From Frigidibacter sp. ROC022 (GTDB lineage Bacteria; Pseudomonadota; Alphaproteobacteria; Rhodobacterales; Rhodobacteraceae), in NCBI RefSeq assembly GCF_024723735.1, contig NZ_JANQDU010000001.1, forward strand, positions 806,001 through 870,000: DNA of 64,000 nt, in the 5' to 3' direction. The number at the start of each line of letters is the position of its first letter. Position 1 is the stretch's first letter. Made by a program: the position numbers and the translations under genes. Of this stretch, positions 38,956 through 46,482 are shown in pieces. The notes beneath the pieces are model-generated. The model was not told the DNA's origin and made no database searches. It saw only the letters and a program-made list of their open reading frames with translations.

Positions 38956-39003
38956 TCCGCCTTTGTAGCCTGCCCCTCCGGCAAAGCAATGGAGGAACTG
39001 GAT

Positions 39004-39708
39004 ATGGCGGCGGACAAGGTGGCATTGGTCAGCGGCGGCGGCAGCGGCATGGGGGCGGCGAGCGCCCGGCGGCTGGCGGCGGATGGCTACCGGATCGGGG
39101 TGTTGTCCTCGTCGGGCAAGGGCGAGGCTCTGGCGGCCGAACTCGGCGGCGTCGGCGTGACCGGGAGCTATGAGGTCGAGGCCGACCTGCAGCGGCTGGT
39201 CGATCTGGCGATGCAGAAATGGGGCCGGATCGATGTGTTGGTGAACTCTGCCGGGCACGGGCCGCGGGCGCCGGTGCTGGAACTGACCGATGAAGACTGG
39301 CACCGGGGGATGGAGGTCTATTTCCTCTCGGCGGTGCGTCCGGCGCGGCTCGTGGCGCCGATCATGGCGGCTCAGGGCGGCGGCTCGATCGTCAACATCT
39401 CGACCTTCGCGGCCTTCGAGCCGAATCCGACCTTTCCGACCTCGGGCGTGTTCCGGGCCGGGCTGGCGGCCTTCACCAAGCTCTTTGCCGACGAATTCGC
39501 CGCCAAGGGCGTGCGGATGAACAACGTGCTGCCGGGCTTCATCGATTCGCTGCCCGAGACCGCCGAGCGAAAGGCCGGGATTCCGATGGGCCGCTACGGC
39601 CATGTCGAGGAAATCGCCGCCACGGTGGCCTTCCTGGCCTCGGAGGGGGCGGGCTACATCACCGGGCAGAACCTGCGCGTCGATGGCGGGATCACCCGCT
39701 CGGTCTGA
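39004..39708 (+). CDS. Short-chain dehydrogenase lacking the canonical Tyr/Lys
   Basis: 234 residues with a good SDR frame: cofactor loop SGGGSGMG at 10-17, NSAG at 81-84, catalytic-type Ser133 in VNISTFAAF, NNVLPGFIDSLPE, and a final ITGQNLRVDGG. At the position of YxxxK the sequence reads TSGVFRAGLAAFTKL, so the Tyr appears as Ser147 and the Lys as Arg151. GGAGGA lies eight bases before the ATG. The subgroup with TSGVFRAG appears to be conserved in alphaproteobacteria, so this is unlikely to be a random mutation. It may be a non-catalytic or unusual SDR. Confidence 0.85.
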   Translation: MAADKVALVSGGGSGMGAASARRLAADGYRIGVLSSSGKGEALAAELGGVGVTGSYEVEADLQRLVDLAMQKWGRIDVLVNSAGHGPRAPVLELTDEDWHRGMEVYFLSAVRPARLVAPIMAAQGGGSIVNISTFAAFEPNPTFPTSGVFRAGLAAFTKLFADEFAAKGVRMNNVLPGFIDSLPETAERKAGIPMGRYGHVEEIAATVAFLASEGAGYITGQNLRVDGGITRSV

Positions 39709-39720
39709 AAGGGAAGGGCG

Positions 39721-39769
39721 GCCCGGGCATCTGCCCGGGCAGCGACCGGACCGCCCCCTCCCGGGGCGG
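39721..39769. terminator. Two adjacent GC hairpins between convergent genes
   Basis: GCCCGGGC-ATCT-GCCCGGGC (39721-39740) is a perfect 8-bp stem with a four-base loop. A second stem, CCGCCCC (39751) with GGGGCGG (39763), follows at once. They lie between the convergent SDR and aldolase stops and probably act as a bidirectional terminator, though neither is followed by a T run. Confidence 0.5.
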
Positions 39770-39804
39770 CCGCCGCCCTTTGCGCCGCTGCGGGGCCCTG
39801 GCCC

Positions 39805-40734
39805 TCAGGCCTTGCCCTTGTAGATGTCGATCAGCTGCCCCAGCATCGCCAGCGCCTCGTCGCGCGGCCGCTGGAAGGTGTTGCGGCCGATGATCGAGCC
39901 GTTGCCGCCGCCGTCGCGGATCGCGCGCGCGTCGTCGTAGACCGAGCCTTCGCCCTTCTTGGCGCCGCCCGAGAACACCACGATCCGGCGTCCAGCAAAG
40001 GCCGCCTGCATGCAATGCGCGACCCGTTTGGCCTGGGTCGAGATATCGACCTTCTCCGCCTCGTAGACCTTCTTGGCCTCGGGCAGCATCAGATGGTCGG
40101 TCGAGAGCTTGATCTTGATGATATGCGCCCCCAGCAGGGCCGCGATCTGGGCGGCATAGGCGGCGATGTCGATGGCGGTCTCGCCTTCCTTGGTGATCGC
40201 CTCGCCGCGCGGATAGGACCAGATCACCGTCGGCAGGCCGACGCTGGCGGCCTCTTCGCGCAAGGCGCGGATTTCCTCGAACATGTCCAGCGCCATGTCC
40301 GACCCGGGGTAGATGGTGAACCCGATGGCCGAGCAGCCCAGCCGCAGCGCGTCGTTGACCGATGCCGTCACCGCCTGGTTCTTGCCCGCGGAGGGGCTCA
40401 TCAGGCTGTTGGCGCTGTTGGCCTTCAGGATCGTCGGGATCTGCCCGGCGAAGCTGTCCGCTCCGGCTTCCAGCATGCCCAGCGGCGCGGCATAGGCCGA
40501 AAGCCCGGCATCGATCGCCAGCCGGTAGTGGTAGAGAGGGTCGTAGGCGGCCGGGTTGACCGCAAAGCTGCGCGCCGGCCCGTGTTCGAAACCCTGATCG
40601 ACCGGCAGGATCACCATCTTGCCGGTGCCGCCGAGTTTCCCCTCCATGAGCATCCGCGCCAAGTTGCCTTTCACGCCGGGGTTTTCCCCTTCGTAATTCT
40701 TCAAGATGGCCTGCACCGCCCGGGTGGTCCGCAT
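39805..40734 (-). CDS. Class I fructose-bisphosphate aldolase (DhnA/FbaB type)
   Basis: 309 residues of the bacterial/archaeal class I aldolase family that cleaves fructose-1,6-bisphosphate through a Lys Schiff base. Recognisable segments are MVILPVDQGFEHGP, LYHYRLAIDAGLSAYAAPLG, IGFTIYPGSD, WSYPRG, HIIKIKLSTDHL (Schiff-base region), VVFSGGAKKGEG and SIIGRNTFQRP. AAGAGGA precedes the ATG at 40734. pgk lies 2 kb upstream on the same strand, so two glycolytic/Calvin-cycle steps are linked, with one unrelated exported protein in between. Confidence 0.92.
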   Translation of the reverse strand: MRTTRAVQAILKNYEGENPGVKGNLARMLMEGKLGGTGKMVILPVDQGFEHGPARSFAVNPAAYDPLYHYRLAIDAGLSAYAAPLGMLEAGADSFAGQIPTILKANSANSLMSPSAGKNQAVTASVNDALRLGCSAIGFTIYPGSDMALDMFEEIRALREEAASVGLPTVIWSYPRGEAITKEGETAIDIAAYAAQIAALLGAHIIKIKLSTDHLMLPEAKKVYEAEKVDISTQAKRVAHCMQAAFAGRRIVVFSGGAKKGEGSVYDDARAIRDGGGNGSIIGRNTFQRPRDEALAMLGQLIDIYKGKA

Positions 40735-40884
40735 TGCGTTCAATCCTCTTCTGGCAAGATGTGAGGAGTGAGTAGGGGCGGCGGGCCGGGGCTTCAAGGA
40801 CGGTTGCGCTAACGCAGGGGCGGATTTCCTGCATTGCCGTGACCGGACCGGGCGACGCGGCCTGTCGCCCGGCCGGGACGGGGC

Positions 40885-42489
40885 CTAGTGGACCCCGCCG
40901 AAGCTCGACGGCAGGTCGAACCCGACCCAGGCTCCGCGGGCCAGTTCGACGGCATTGGCCTCTTGCGCCGCCCAGACGTCGGCGGCGTCGGGCCCGGCCA
41001 GCCGGACCTTTTCGTCGATCTCGGCCAGGATGTCGGCGCATTCCTGGTCGCCGGCGGCCGAGCCGATCATCGCCCAGAGCGCGGCGACCTCGTAGGACCG
41101 GGTCCGGCCCTTGCCGGTCATCCGCTTCGAGGCCTCGTCCCGCACCGAGGTGAGCTGTTCCAGCGCCTCGACGGGATGCTCGATGCCTTCGACCAGCACG
41201 CCCTGCAGTTCCAGCACCTTGGCGAAGGGCAGGGCGGCCTCGATCCGGTCCAGCACGCCGGCCGCACCTTCGGTGCCGCGCTCGGCGGCCAGCAGGGCCA
41301 GCGCATAGGCCTTCTCCGGGTCGCGGGTCTCGACCGCGCGGGCCAGCACCAGCGCCGCGGAGCCGTTGCCGGCATCGACCGCCGGGCCCAGCAGGGTTTC
41401 GGCGGTGGCCAGGTCGCGCGGTGCGCCGATCCCGGTGGCAAAGGCGGTGCCGACCGTCACCCGCTCATCGAGGTCGAGCGTGTCCGGCGCGTCCAGCGCC
41501 TTGGAGATCAGCGCCACCGGCAGCATGCTGCGGGCCGGCTGGGTGCGCAGCGCCATATGCGGTTCCAGATCGCTCAGCATGGTATCCAGGCTGCCTTCCC
41601 AGTCCATCAGGTTCAGATAGCGGGCCGCTCCGTTCGGAAAGCCGGTCTCCAGCACCAGGCTGCGCGGATCGGCCAGGAAGGCCGACCAGGCCTCCTTGGC
41701 CGAGGCCGAGAATTCCGCCAGCGCCGGCGGAACCGGTTCCCCCGGGGCGAGGCCGAGCATGCCGTTCAGCCCCTGATCGATCATCGGGCCGAACTGGGCC
41801 GCGTCGAGCATCGGCGGCGGAACCATGGGCGAGAGTTTTTCCCAGGCGCCGAGATTCTCCAGCTTCAGCGAGGCCGAGTTGAGGAATACCACCGGCTCGG
41901 GATCATCCATCCGGCGGGTGCCGTCCATCCAGATATAGTCCAGATCGACATCGGCCGAGATCGCAGCCAGCCCGTCGGCCAGCGCGTAGACATGCGCCTT
42001 CGCCCCGGCGGTCGAGATCCGGTAGTCCAGATCCACCGTCATCCGCGACAGGGCGACCTTGTCGATTCCCAGCATCGCGCCGCCGGCGCGGGCCTCGGGC
42101 GGCAGGCAGTCGAGCGTCGCTTCGGCGCCGGTGGCCTGGGCCTTGATCCGGACCAGGTCCAGCTCGTCCAGCGGCACGGTGCGCAGGGTCAGCCGGTCGA
42201 TGGTGATCGCGCAGCCCTCTTCGATCTCCCAGTCGACCAGCGGCCAGGCCTTGATGTCGGTGAGCGTGACGCTGCCGGTCAGGGCCGAGGCCGAGATCGC
42301 CCCGTAGGTCAGGTCCATCTGCGTCCGCAGCGACATGATTCCCATCTGCATCATCCGCGCGACGATCCGGTCGGGGCTGATCAGGTCGAGCAGCGTGGTC
42401 TTCTGCTGCTGCGCGGCGGCGGGCCCGGCAAGGCCGAGGGCGACCAGTCCTGCGACGGCCCAGACGGGAGTGCGGCGGGACAAGGGCAT
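40885..42489 (-). CDS. Exported protein of unknown function with Sel1-like C-terminus
   Basis: 534 residues. A Sec signal covers about 1-26 (AVAGLVALGLAGPAAAQ). The long middle part (30-340) is a beta-rich region with repeated references to tiers such as GSVTLTDIKAWPLVDW and SRMTVDLDYRI, possibly a lipid- or AsmA-like fold, but I cannot assign it. Residues about 355-440 have Sel1/TPR-like helices (AETLLGPAVDAGNGSAALVLARA, AYALALLAAERGTEGAA). AAAGGAA precedes the ATG at 42489; the nine-codon extension upstream is less likely. A palindrome lies 48 bases upstream. It sits between pgk and the aldolase gene. Confidence 0.75.
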   Translation of the reverse strand: MPLSRRTPVWAVAGLVALGLAGPAAAQQQKTTLLDLISPDRIVARMMQMGIMSLRTQMDLTYGAISASALTGSVTLTDIKAWPLVDWEIEEGCAITIDRLTLRTVPLDELDLVRIKAQATGAEATLDCLPPEARAGGAMLGIDKVALSRMTVDLDYRISTAGAKAHVYALADGLAAISADVDLDYIWMDGTRRMDDPEPVVFLNSASLKLENLGAWEKLSPMVPPPMLDAAQFGPMIDQGLNGMLGLAPGEPVPPALAEFSASAKEAWSAFLADPRSLVLETGFPNGAARYLNLMDWEGSLDTMLSDLEPHMALRTQPARSMLPVALISKALDAPDTLDLDERVTVGTAFATGIGAPRDLATAETLLGPAVDAGNGSAALVLARAVETRDPEKAYALALLAAERGTEGAAGVLDRIEAALPFAKVLELQGVLVEGIEHPVEALEQLTSVRDEASKRMTGKGRTRSYEVAALWAMIGSAAGDQECADILAEIDEKVRLAGPDAADVWAAQEANAVELARGAWVGFDLPSSFGGVH

Positions 42490-42536
42490 GGCAAATTCCT
42501 TTCGGTGCAAATTCACCCGAACAGCTTGCCGCCCGA

Positions 42537-42551
42537 TTGACCCGTGGTCAA
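42537..42551. promoter_or_regulatory. Perfect palindrome TTGACC-CGT-GGTCAA
   Basis: A 6-3-6 inverted repeat, 48 bases before the start of the Sel1-type exported protein. On either strand the half-site also resembles a -35 element (TTGACC). The position fits an operator over the promoter of that gene. Confidence 0.4.
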
Positions 42552-42628
42552 CGGTCGGAGGGGTTCAGGGGCGGTGAAATCGCCCGCAGCCTCCGGTCAT
42601 GGCACCGTCGGGCATCTTCGGGTCCGAA

Positions 42629-42660
42629 ATACTCCCGCCGGAGGCGCCCGCCCCGGCCGG
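42629..42660 (-). repeat. Extragenic CUCC element downstream of pgk
   Basis: On the minus strand, about 30 bases after the pgk stop, the sequence reads GCCTCCGGCGGGAGTATTT. From memory, this short inverted-repeat element is frequent after genes in Rhodobacteraceae, where the CCTCC...GGGAG stem followed by TATTT looks like a terminator. Only this copy is seen in the window. Confidence 0.45.
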
Positions 42661-42686
42661 CCCGCGCGGCCGTCGGGGATGCCGGC

Positions 42687-43886
42687 TCAATCCTGCCGGG
42701 TTTCCAGCGCCGCGACACCGGGCAGGGTCTTGCCTTCCATCCATTCGAGGAAGGCGCCGCCGGCGGTGGAGATGTAGCTGAGCTTGTCGGCCACCCCGGC
42801 GGCATGCAGCGCCGCCACCGTGTCGCCGCCGCCGGCCACCGAGACCAGCGTGCCGGCTTCGGTCAGTTCCGCCACCCGGGCCGCCACCGCCAGGGTCGCC
42901 GCATCGAAGGGCGGAATCTCGAAGGCGCCCAGCGGGCCGTTCCAGATCAGCGTCCGGGTCTGTTCGAGCGTCGCGTTGATCCGCGCCACCGTCTCGGGGC
43001 CGGCGTCGAGGATCATCGCGTCGGCCGGGCAGGCCTCGGCGGCGAGGGTTTCCGTGGCCGCGCCGGCGGCGAATTCGCGTGCCACCACCACGTCGGAGGG
43101 CAGGATCACCGTGCAGCCGGCCTCGTCGGCCTTCTTCAGTATCTCGCGGGCGGTCTCGGCCATGTCGTGTTCGCAGAGGCTCTTGCCGACGTCGATTCCC
43201 TGCGCCGCCAGGAAGGTGTTGGCCATGCCGCCGCCGATCACCAGCGATTCGACCTTGCGGACCAGGTTGCCCAGCAGGTCGAGCTTGGTCGAGACCTTGG
43301 CGCCGCCGACGATCGCCGCCACCGGGCGTTGCGGGGCGCCGAGGGCGAGGTCGAGCGCTTTCAGCTCCTCGGCCATCAGCCGTCCGACGGCCGAGGGCAG
43401 CAGCCGGGCGATGCCCTCGGTCGAGGCATGGGCGCGGTGCGCGGCCGAGAAGGCGTCGTTGACATAGATGTCGCCCAGTGCCGCCAGGGCGGCGGCGAAC
43501 ATCGGGTCGTTGGATTCCTCGCCGGCATGGAAGCGGGTGTTCTCCAGCAGCACCACGGTGCCCGCCGCCTGATCCGCGACGGCGCGCTTGGCGGGGCCGC
43601 CGATGCAGTCCTCGGCAAAGGCCACCGGCAGGTCGAGCGCCGCCTGCAGCGCCGGAACCAAGTGCCGGAGAGACATTTCCGGCACTTCCTTGCCCTTGGG
43701 GCGGCCGAAATGGGCCATCAGCACCGGCTTGCCGCCCTTGGCGACGATATCGCGCACCGTCGGCACGATCCGTTCGATCCGGGACATGTCGGTGACTTTG
43801 CCGTTTTCCATCGGCACGTTGATATCGACGCGGACCAGGACGGTCTTGCCGGTCAGGTCGAGGTCGTCGAGGCTGAGGAAGGCCAT
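42687..43886 (-). CDS. pgk: Phosphoglycerate kinase
   Basis: 399 residues, normal length. The N-domain has [18 protein letters not shown] and [10 protein letters not shown]. Then come [44 protein letters not shown] (hinge), [24 protein letters not shown] and the nucleotide loop [11 protein letters not shown]. It makes ATP from 1,3-bisphosphoglycerate in glycolysis, or works in reverse in the Calvin cycle of phototrophic relatives. It is divergent from the cyclophilin genes, with 210 bases between the starts. Confidence 0.98.
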   Translation of the reverse strand: MAFLSLDDLDLTGKTVLVRVDINVPMENGKVTDMSRIERIVPTVRDIVAKGGKPVLMAHFGRPKGKEVPEMSLRHLVPALQAALDLPVAFAEDCIGGPAKRAVADQAAGTVVLLENTRFHAGEESNDPMFAAALAALGDIYVNDAFSAAHRAHASTEGIARLLPSAVGRLMAEELKALDLALGAPQRPVAAIVGGAKVSTKLDLLGNLVRKVESLVIGGGMANTFLAAQGIDVGKSLCEHDMAETAREILKKADEAGCTVILPSDVVVAREFAAGAATETLAAEACPADAMILDAGPETVARINATLEQTRTLIWNGPLGAFEIPPFDAATLAVAARVAELTEAGTLVSVAGGGDTVAALHAAGVADKLSYISTAGGAFLEWMEGKTLPGVAALETRQD

Positions 43887-44096
43887 GGCTGTAACTCCGG
43901 TTCGGGGGGCGGCGTAGCTGCCGGTTGTCCCTCCTTCGAACCCTATTGTCGGGGCGGCGTCAACATCGGCCGGGGCAGGGCCGGCGCCGGCGCGGCGCGG
44001 ATAACATGCGGGTGACGCGCGGTGATCCTTCCGCCCCTTTCCCTTCCGCGGCCAGCGGCCTAGGTTGCGGGCGACCTGAACGCATAGGAGGCCCGG

Positions 44097-44603
44097 ATGG
44101 CCGATATCAAGGACCCCGAAAACACGATCCTCATCGAGTTGAAAGACGGCACGGTGGTTGTCGAACTGCTGGCCGATGTGGCGCCGAAACATGTTGCGCG
44201 GATGAAGGAACTGGCGCGCGCCGGTGCCTATGACAACGTGGTCTTCCACCGGGTGATCGACGGATTCATGGCGCAGACCGGCGATGTCGCCAACGGCAAT
44301 GCGGAAAAGGACTTCGACATTCGCCGGGCCGGCACCGGCGGCTCGGACCTGCCGGACCTGCCGGCCGAGTTTTCCAGCCTGCCGCATGCCCGCGGCACGA
44401 TCGGCGCGGCGCGTTCGTCGAACCCGAATTCGGCCAACTCGCAGTTCTTCATCAACTTCAAGGACAACGACTTCCTGAACGGGAATTACACTGTCTACGG
44501 TCGGGTGATCGAGGGCATGGAACATGTCGATGCCATCGTCCGGGGCGAGCCGCCTGCGAATCCGGACCGGATGATCTCGGTCAGGGTTGCCGCCGATGCG
44601 TAG
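44097..44603 (+). CDS. Cytoplasmic cyclophilin-type peptidyl-prolyl isomerase
   Basis: 168 residues without a signal peptide. The cyclophilin core is clear: [16 protein letters not shown] (residues about 42-57, catalytic Arg and Phe), [20 protein letters not shown] and [21 protein letters not shown] precedes the ATG. The stop overlaps the following cyclophilin gene by eight bases. The two proteins share the same central motif, so they are a tandem duplication with one copy sent to the periplasm. Confidence 0.95.
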   Translation: MADIKDPENTILIELKDGTVVVELLADVAPKHVARMKELARAGAYDNVVFHRVIDGFMAQTGDVANGNAEKDFDIRRAGTGGSDLPDLPAEFSSLPHARGTIGAARSSNPNSANSQFFINFKDNDFLNGNYTVYGRVIEGMEHVDAIVRGEPPANPDRMISVRVAADA

Positions 44604-45147
44604 CCTGCTGCTGAGCGCGGCGCTGCTGGTCGCGGGGCCGGTCTTCGCCGATACGCTGACGCTCGAAGTGTCGGGCGAGGCCAATGGCAAGATCGTCATC
44701 GACCTGGCCAAGGATCTGGCGCCGAACCATGTCGCGCGGATCGAGACCCTAGCCGAATCGGGCGCCTATGACGGGGTGGTCTTTCACCGGGTGATCGACG
44801 GCTTCATGGCGCAGACCGGCGACGTGCAATACGGCAAGTCGGGCGGCGACATCTCGCGCGCCGGGATGGGTGGCTCGGACCTGCCCGATCTCAAGGCCGA
44901 GTTCTCGGACGCGCCCTTCGTGCGCGGCACCGTCGGCATGGCCCGGGCGTCGAATCCCGACAGCGCCAATTCGCAGTTCTTCATCATGTTCGCCCCGGCG
45001 CCGAGCCTGGACGGCAAGTACACGGTGGTGGGTCATGTGACCGAAGGTCTCGACGTGCTGGACGCGATCAAGAGGGGCACCGGCGGCAACGGCAAGGTCA
45101 CGGGCACCCCGGACGTGATCGTCAAGGCGACGGTCAGCAAGGACTGA
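44596..45147 (+). CDS. Periplasmic cyclophilin-type peptidyl-prolyl isomerase
   Basis: 183 residues with a signal peptide ([20 protein letters not shown], cleavage after about residue 18). The cyclophilin domain repeats the upstream gene's pattern: [38 protein letters not shown] and [17 protein letters not shown]. It would help fold exported proteins. The ATG at 44596 lies inside the end of the first cyclophilin gene, so it is translationally coupled to it. Confidence 0.94.
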   Translation: MRSLLLSAALLVAGPVFADTLTLEVSGEANGKIVIDLAKDLAPNHVARIETLAESGAYDGVVFHRVIDGFMAQTGDVQYGKSGGDISRAGMGGSDLPDLKAEFSDAPFVRGTVGMARASNPDSANSQFFIMFAPAPSLDGKYTVVGHVTEGLDVLDAIKRGTGGNGKVTGTPDVIVKATVSKD

Positions 45148-45445
45148 TCCCGTCGCGGCCGGGCGAGGCATCGCCACACTTGGCGATGTGTCTGCCGCAC
45201 CTGACGGACCTGTCGGGCGCCGGGCGGTGGTCCCTATTTCCGCCGCCGGGCGCGGACCGGGTTCCGCCCGGCCGCGGTCAGGGCAGGGGATTGATCCGGG
45301 AAACCGGGCCGGGGCGGAACCAGGGTTTCGGCGCCGGGTGCGGGGCCGGGGCCGGCAAGGCTTCTCCCTTGAGCTTCGAGGAGTGCGGTCCTAGGAAGGA
45401 TGGGTCTGAGGGATGGTCCGACGACGGGCCCGAAGGGAGATGATG
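45148..45445. other. Intergenic region upstream of cysK
   Basis: 298 bases with very high G/C and an open frame on each strand that has neither a ribosome-binding site nor family-like features. No hairpin with a T tract and no clear promoter pair is seen. A cysK leader or a promoter is expected in the last 100 bases. Confidence 0.3.
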
Positions 45446-46477
45446 ATGCAGGTCAAGAGCGATCTGGCCGAGCTGGTCGGCAACACGCCGCTGGTTCGCC
45501 TGAAGGCGGCGTCCGAGGCCACCGGCTGCGAGATCCTCGGCAAGGCCGAATTCATGAACCCCGGCCAGTCGATCAAGGACCGGGCGGCGCTGTGGATCAT
45601 CCGCGACGCGGTGGCCAGGGGCCAGCTGCGGCCCGGCGGCACCATCGTCGAGGGCACCGCGGGCAATACGGGGATCGGGCTGGCGCTGGTCGGGGCCTCG
45701 ATGGGGTTTCGCACCGTCATCGTGATCCCCGAGACCCAGAGCCAGGAAAAGAAGGACATGCTGCGGCTGGCCGGCGCCGAGCTGGTGCAGGTTCCGGCGG
45801 CGCCCTACCGGAACCCCAACAACTATGTCCGCTATTCCGGCCGCCTGGCCGAGGCACTGGCGAAGACCGAGCCGAACGGCGCGATCTGGGCCAACCAGTT
45901 CGACAACACCGCCAACCGGCAGGCCCATATCGAGAGCACCGGGCCGGAAATCTGGGAACAGACCGGCGGCAAGGTGGACGGATTCATCTGCGCGGTGGGC
46001 TCGGGCGGCACGCTGGCCGGGGTCGGCATGGCGTTGCAGCCGAAGGGCGTGAAGATCGGCATCGCCGATCCGATGGGGGCGGCGCTCTACAGTTTCTACA
46101 CCAGCGGGGTGCTGAAATCCGAAGGCAATTCGATCACCGAGGGGATCGGGCAGGGCCGGATCACCGCCAATCTCGAGGGGTTCACCCCGGATTTCGCCTG
46201 TCAGGTGCCGGATTCCGAAGCGCTGCCCTATGTCTTCGACCTGCTGACCGATGAGGGGCTGTGCCTGGGCGGGTCATCCGGGGTCAATGTCGCGGGCGCC
46301 GTGCGGATGGCGCGCGAGATGGGCCCGGGCCATGTCATCGTGACGGTGCTCTGCGACTACGGCACCCGCTATCAGTCCAAGCTGTTCAACCCGGCCTTCC
46401 TGCACAAGCAGGGGCTGCCGGTCCCGGCCTGGCTGGACGGCGGCGGGCGCGATCTGCCCGAAGTCTTCGAGGACTAG
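45446..46477 (+). CDS. cysK: Cysteine synthase A
   Basis: 343-residue PLP enzyme that makes cysteine from O-acetylserine and sulfide. It has LVGNTPLVRLK, NPGQSIKDRAAL (PLP lysine about 43), EGTAGNTGIGLA, IPETQSQEKKDML, ICAVGSGGTLAGVG and GGSSGVNVAGA. There are three ATGs in a row (45440, 45443, 45446); GGGAG sits just upstream of them, and the third has the best spacing. The sequence belongs to the longer alphaproteobacterial subtype with insertions compared with E. coli CysK. About 300 bases of untranslated sequence precede it. Confidence 0.92.
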   Translation: MQVKSDLAELVGNTPLVRLKAASEATGCEILGKAEFMNPGQSIKDRAALWIIRDAVARGQLRPGGTIVEGTAGNTGIGLALVGASMGFRTVIVIPETQSQEKKDMLRLAGAELVQVPAAPYRNPNNYVRYSGRLAEALAKTEPNGAIWANQFDNTANRQAHIESTGPEIWEQTGGKVDGFICAVGSGGTLAGVGMALQPKGVKIGIADPMGAALYSFYTSGVLKSEGNSITEGIGQGRITANLEGFTPDFACQVPDSEALPYVFDLLTDEGLCLGGSSGVNVAGAVRMAREMGPGHVIVTVLCDYGTRYQSKLFNPAFLHKQGLPVPAWLDGGGRDLPEVFED

Positions 46478-46482
46478 GGCGG

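Noticed and set aside
37912-39003. Long in-frame extension before the SDR gene at 39004
   Set aside because: The extension is antisense to xthA, and GGAGGA sits directly before the ATG at 39004.
45180-45443. Open frame of 87 residues upstream of cysK
   Set aside because: Gly/Pro-rich, no ribosome-binding site and no domain; a random GC-rich frame.
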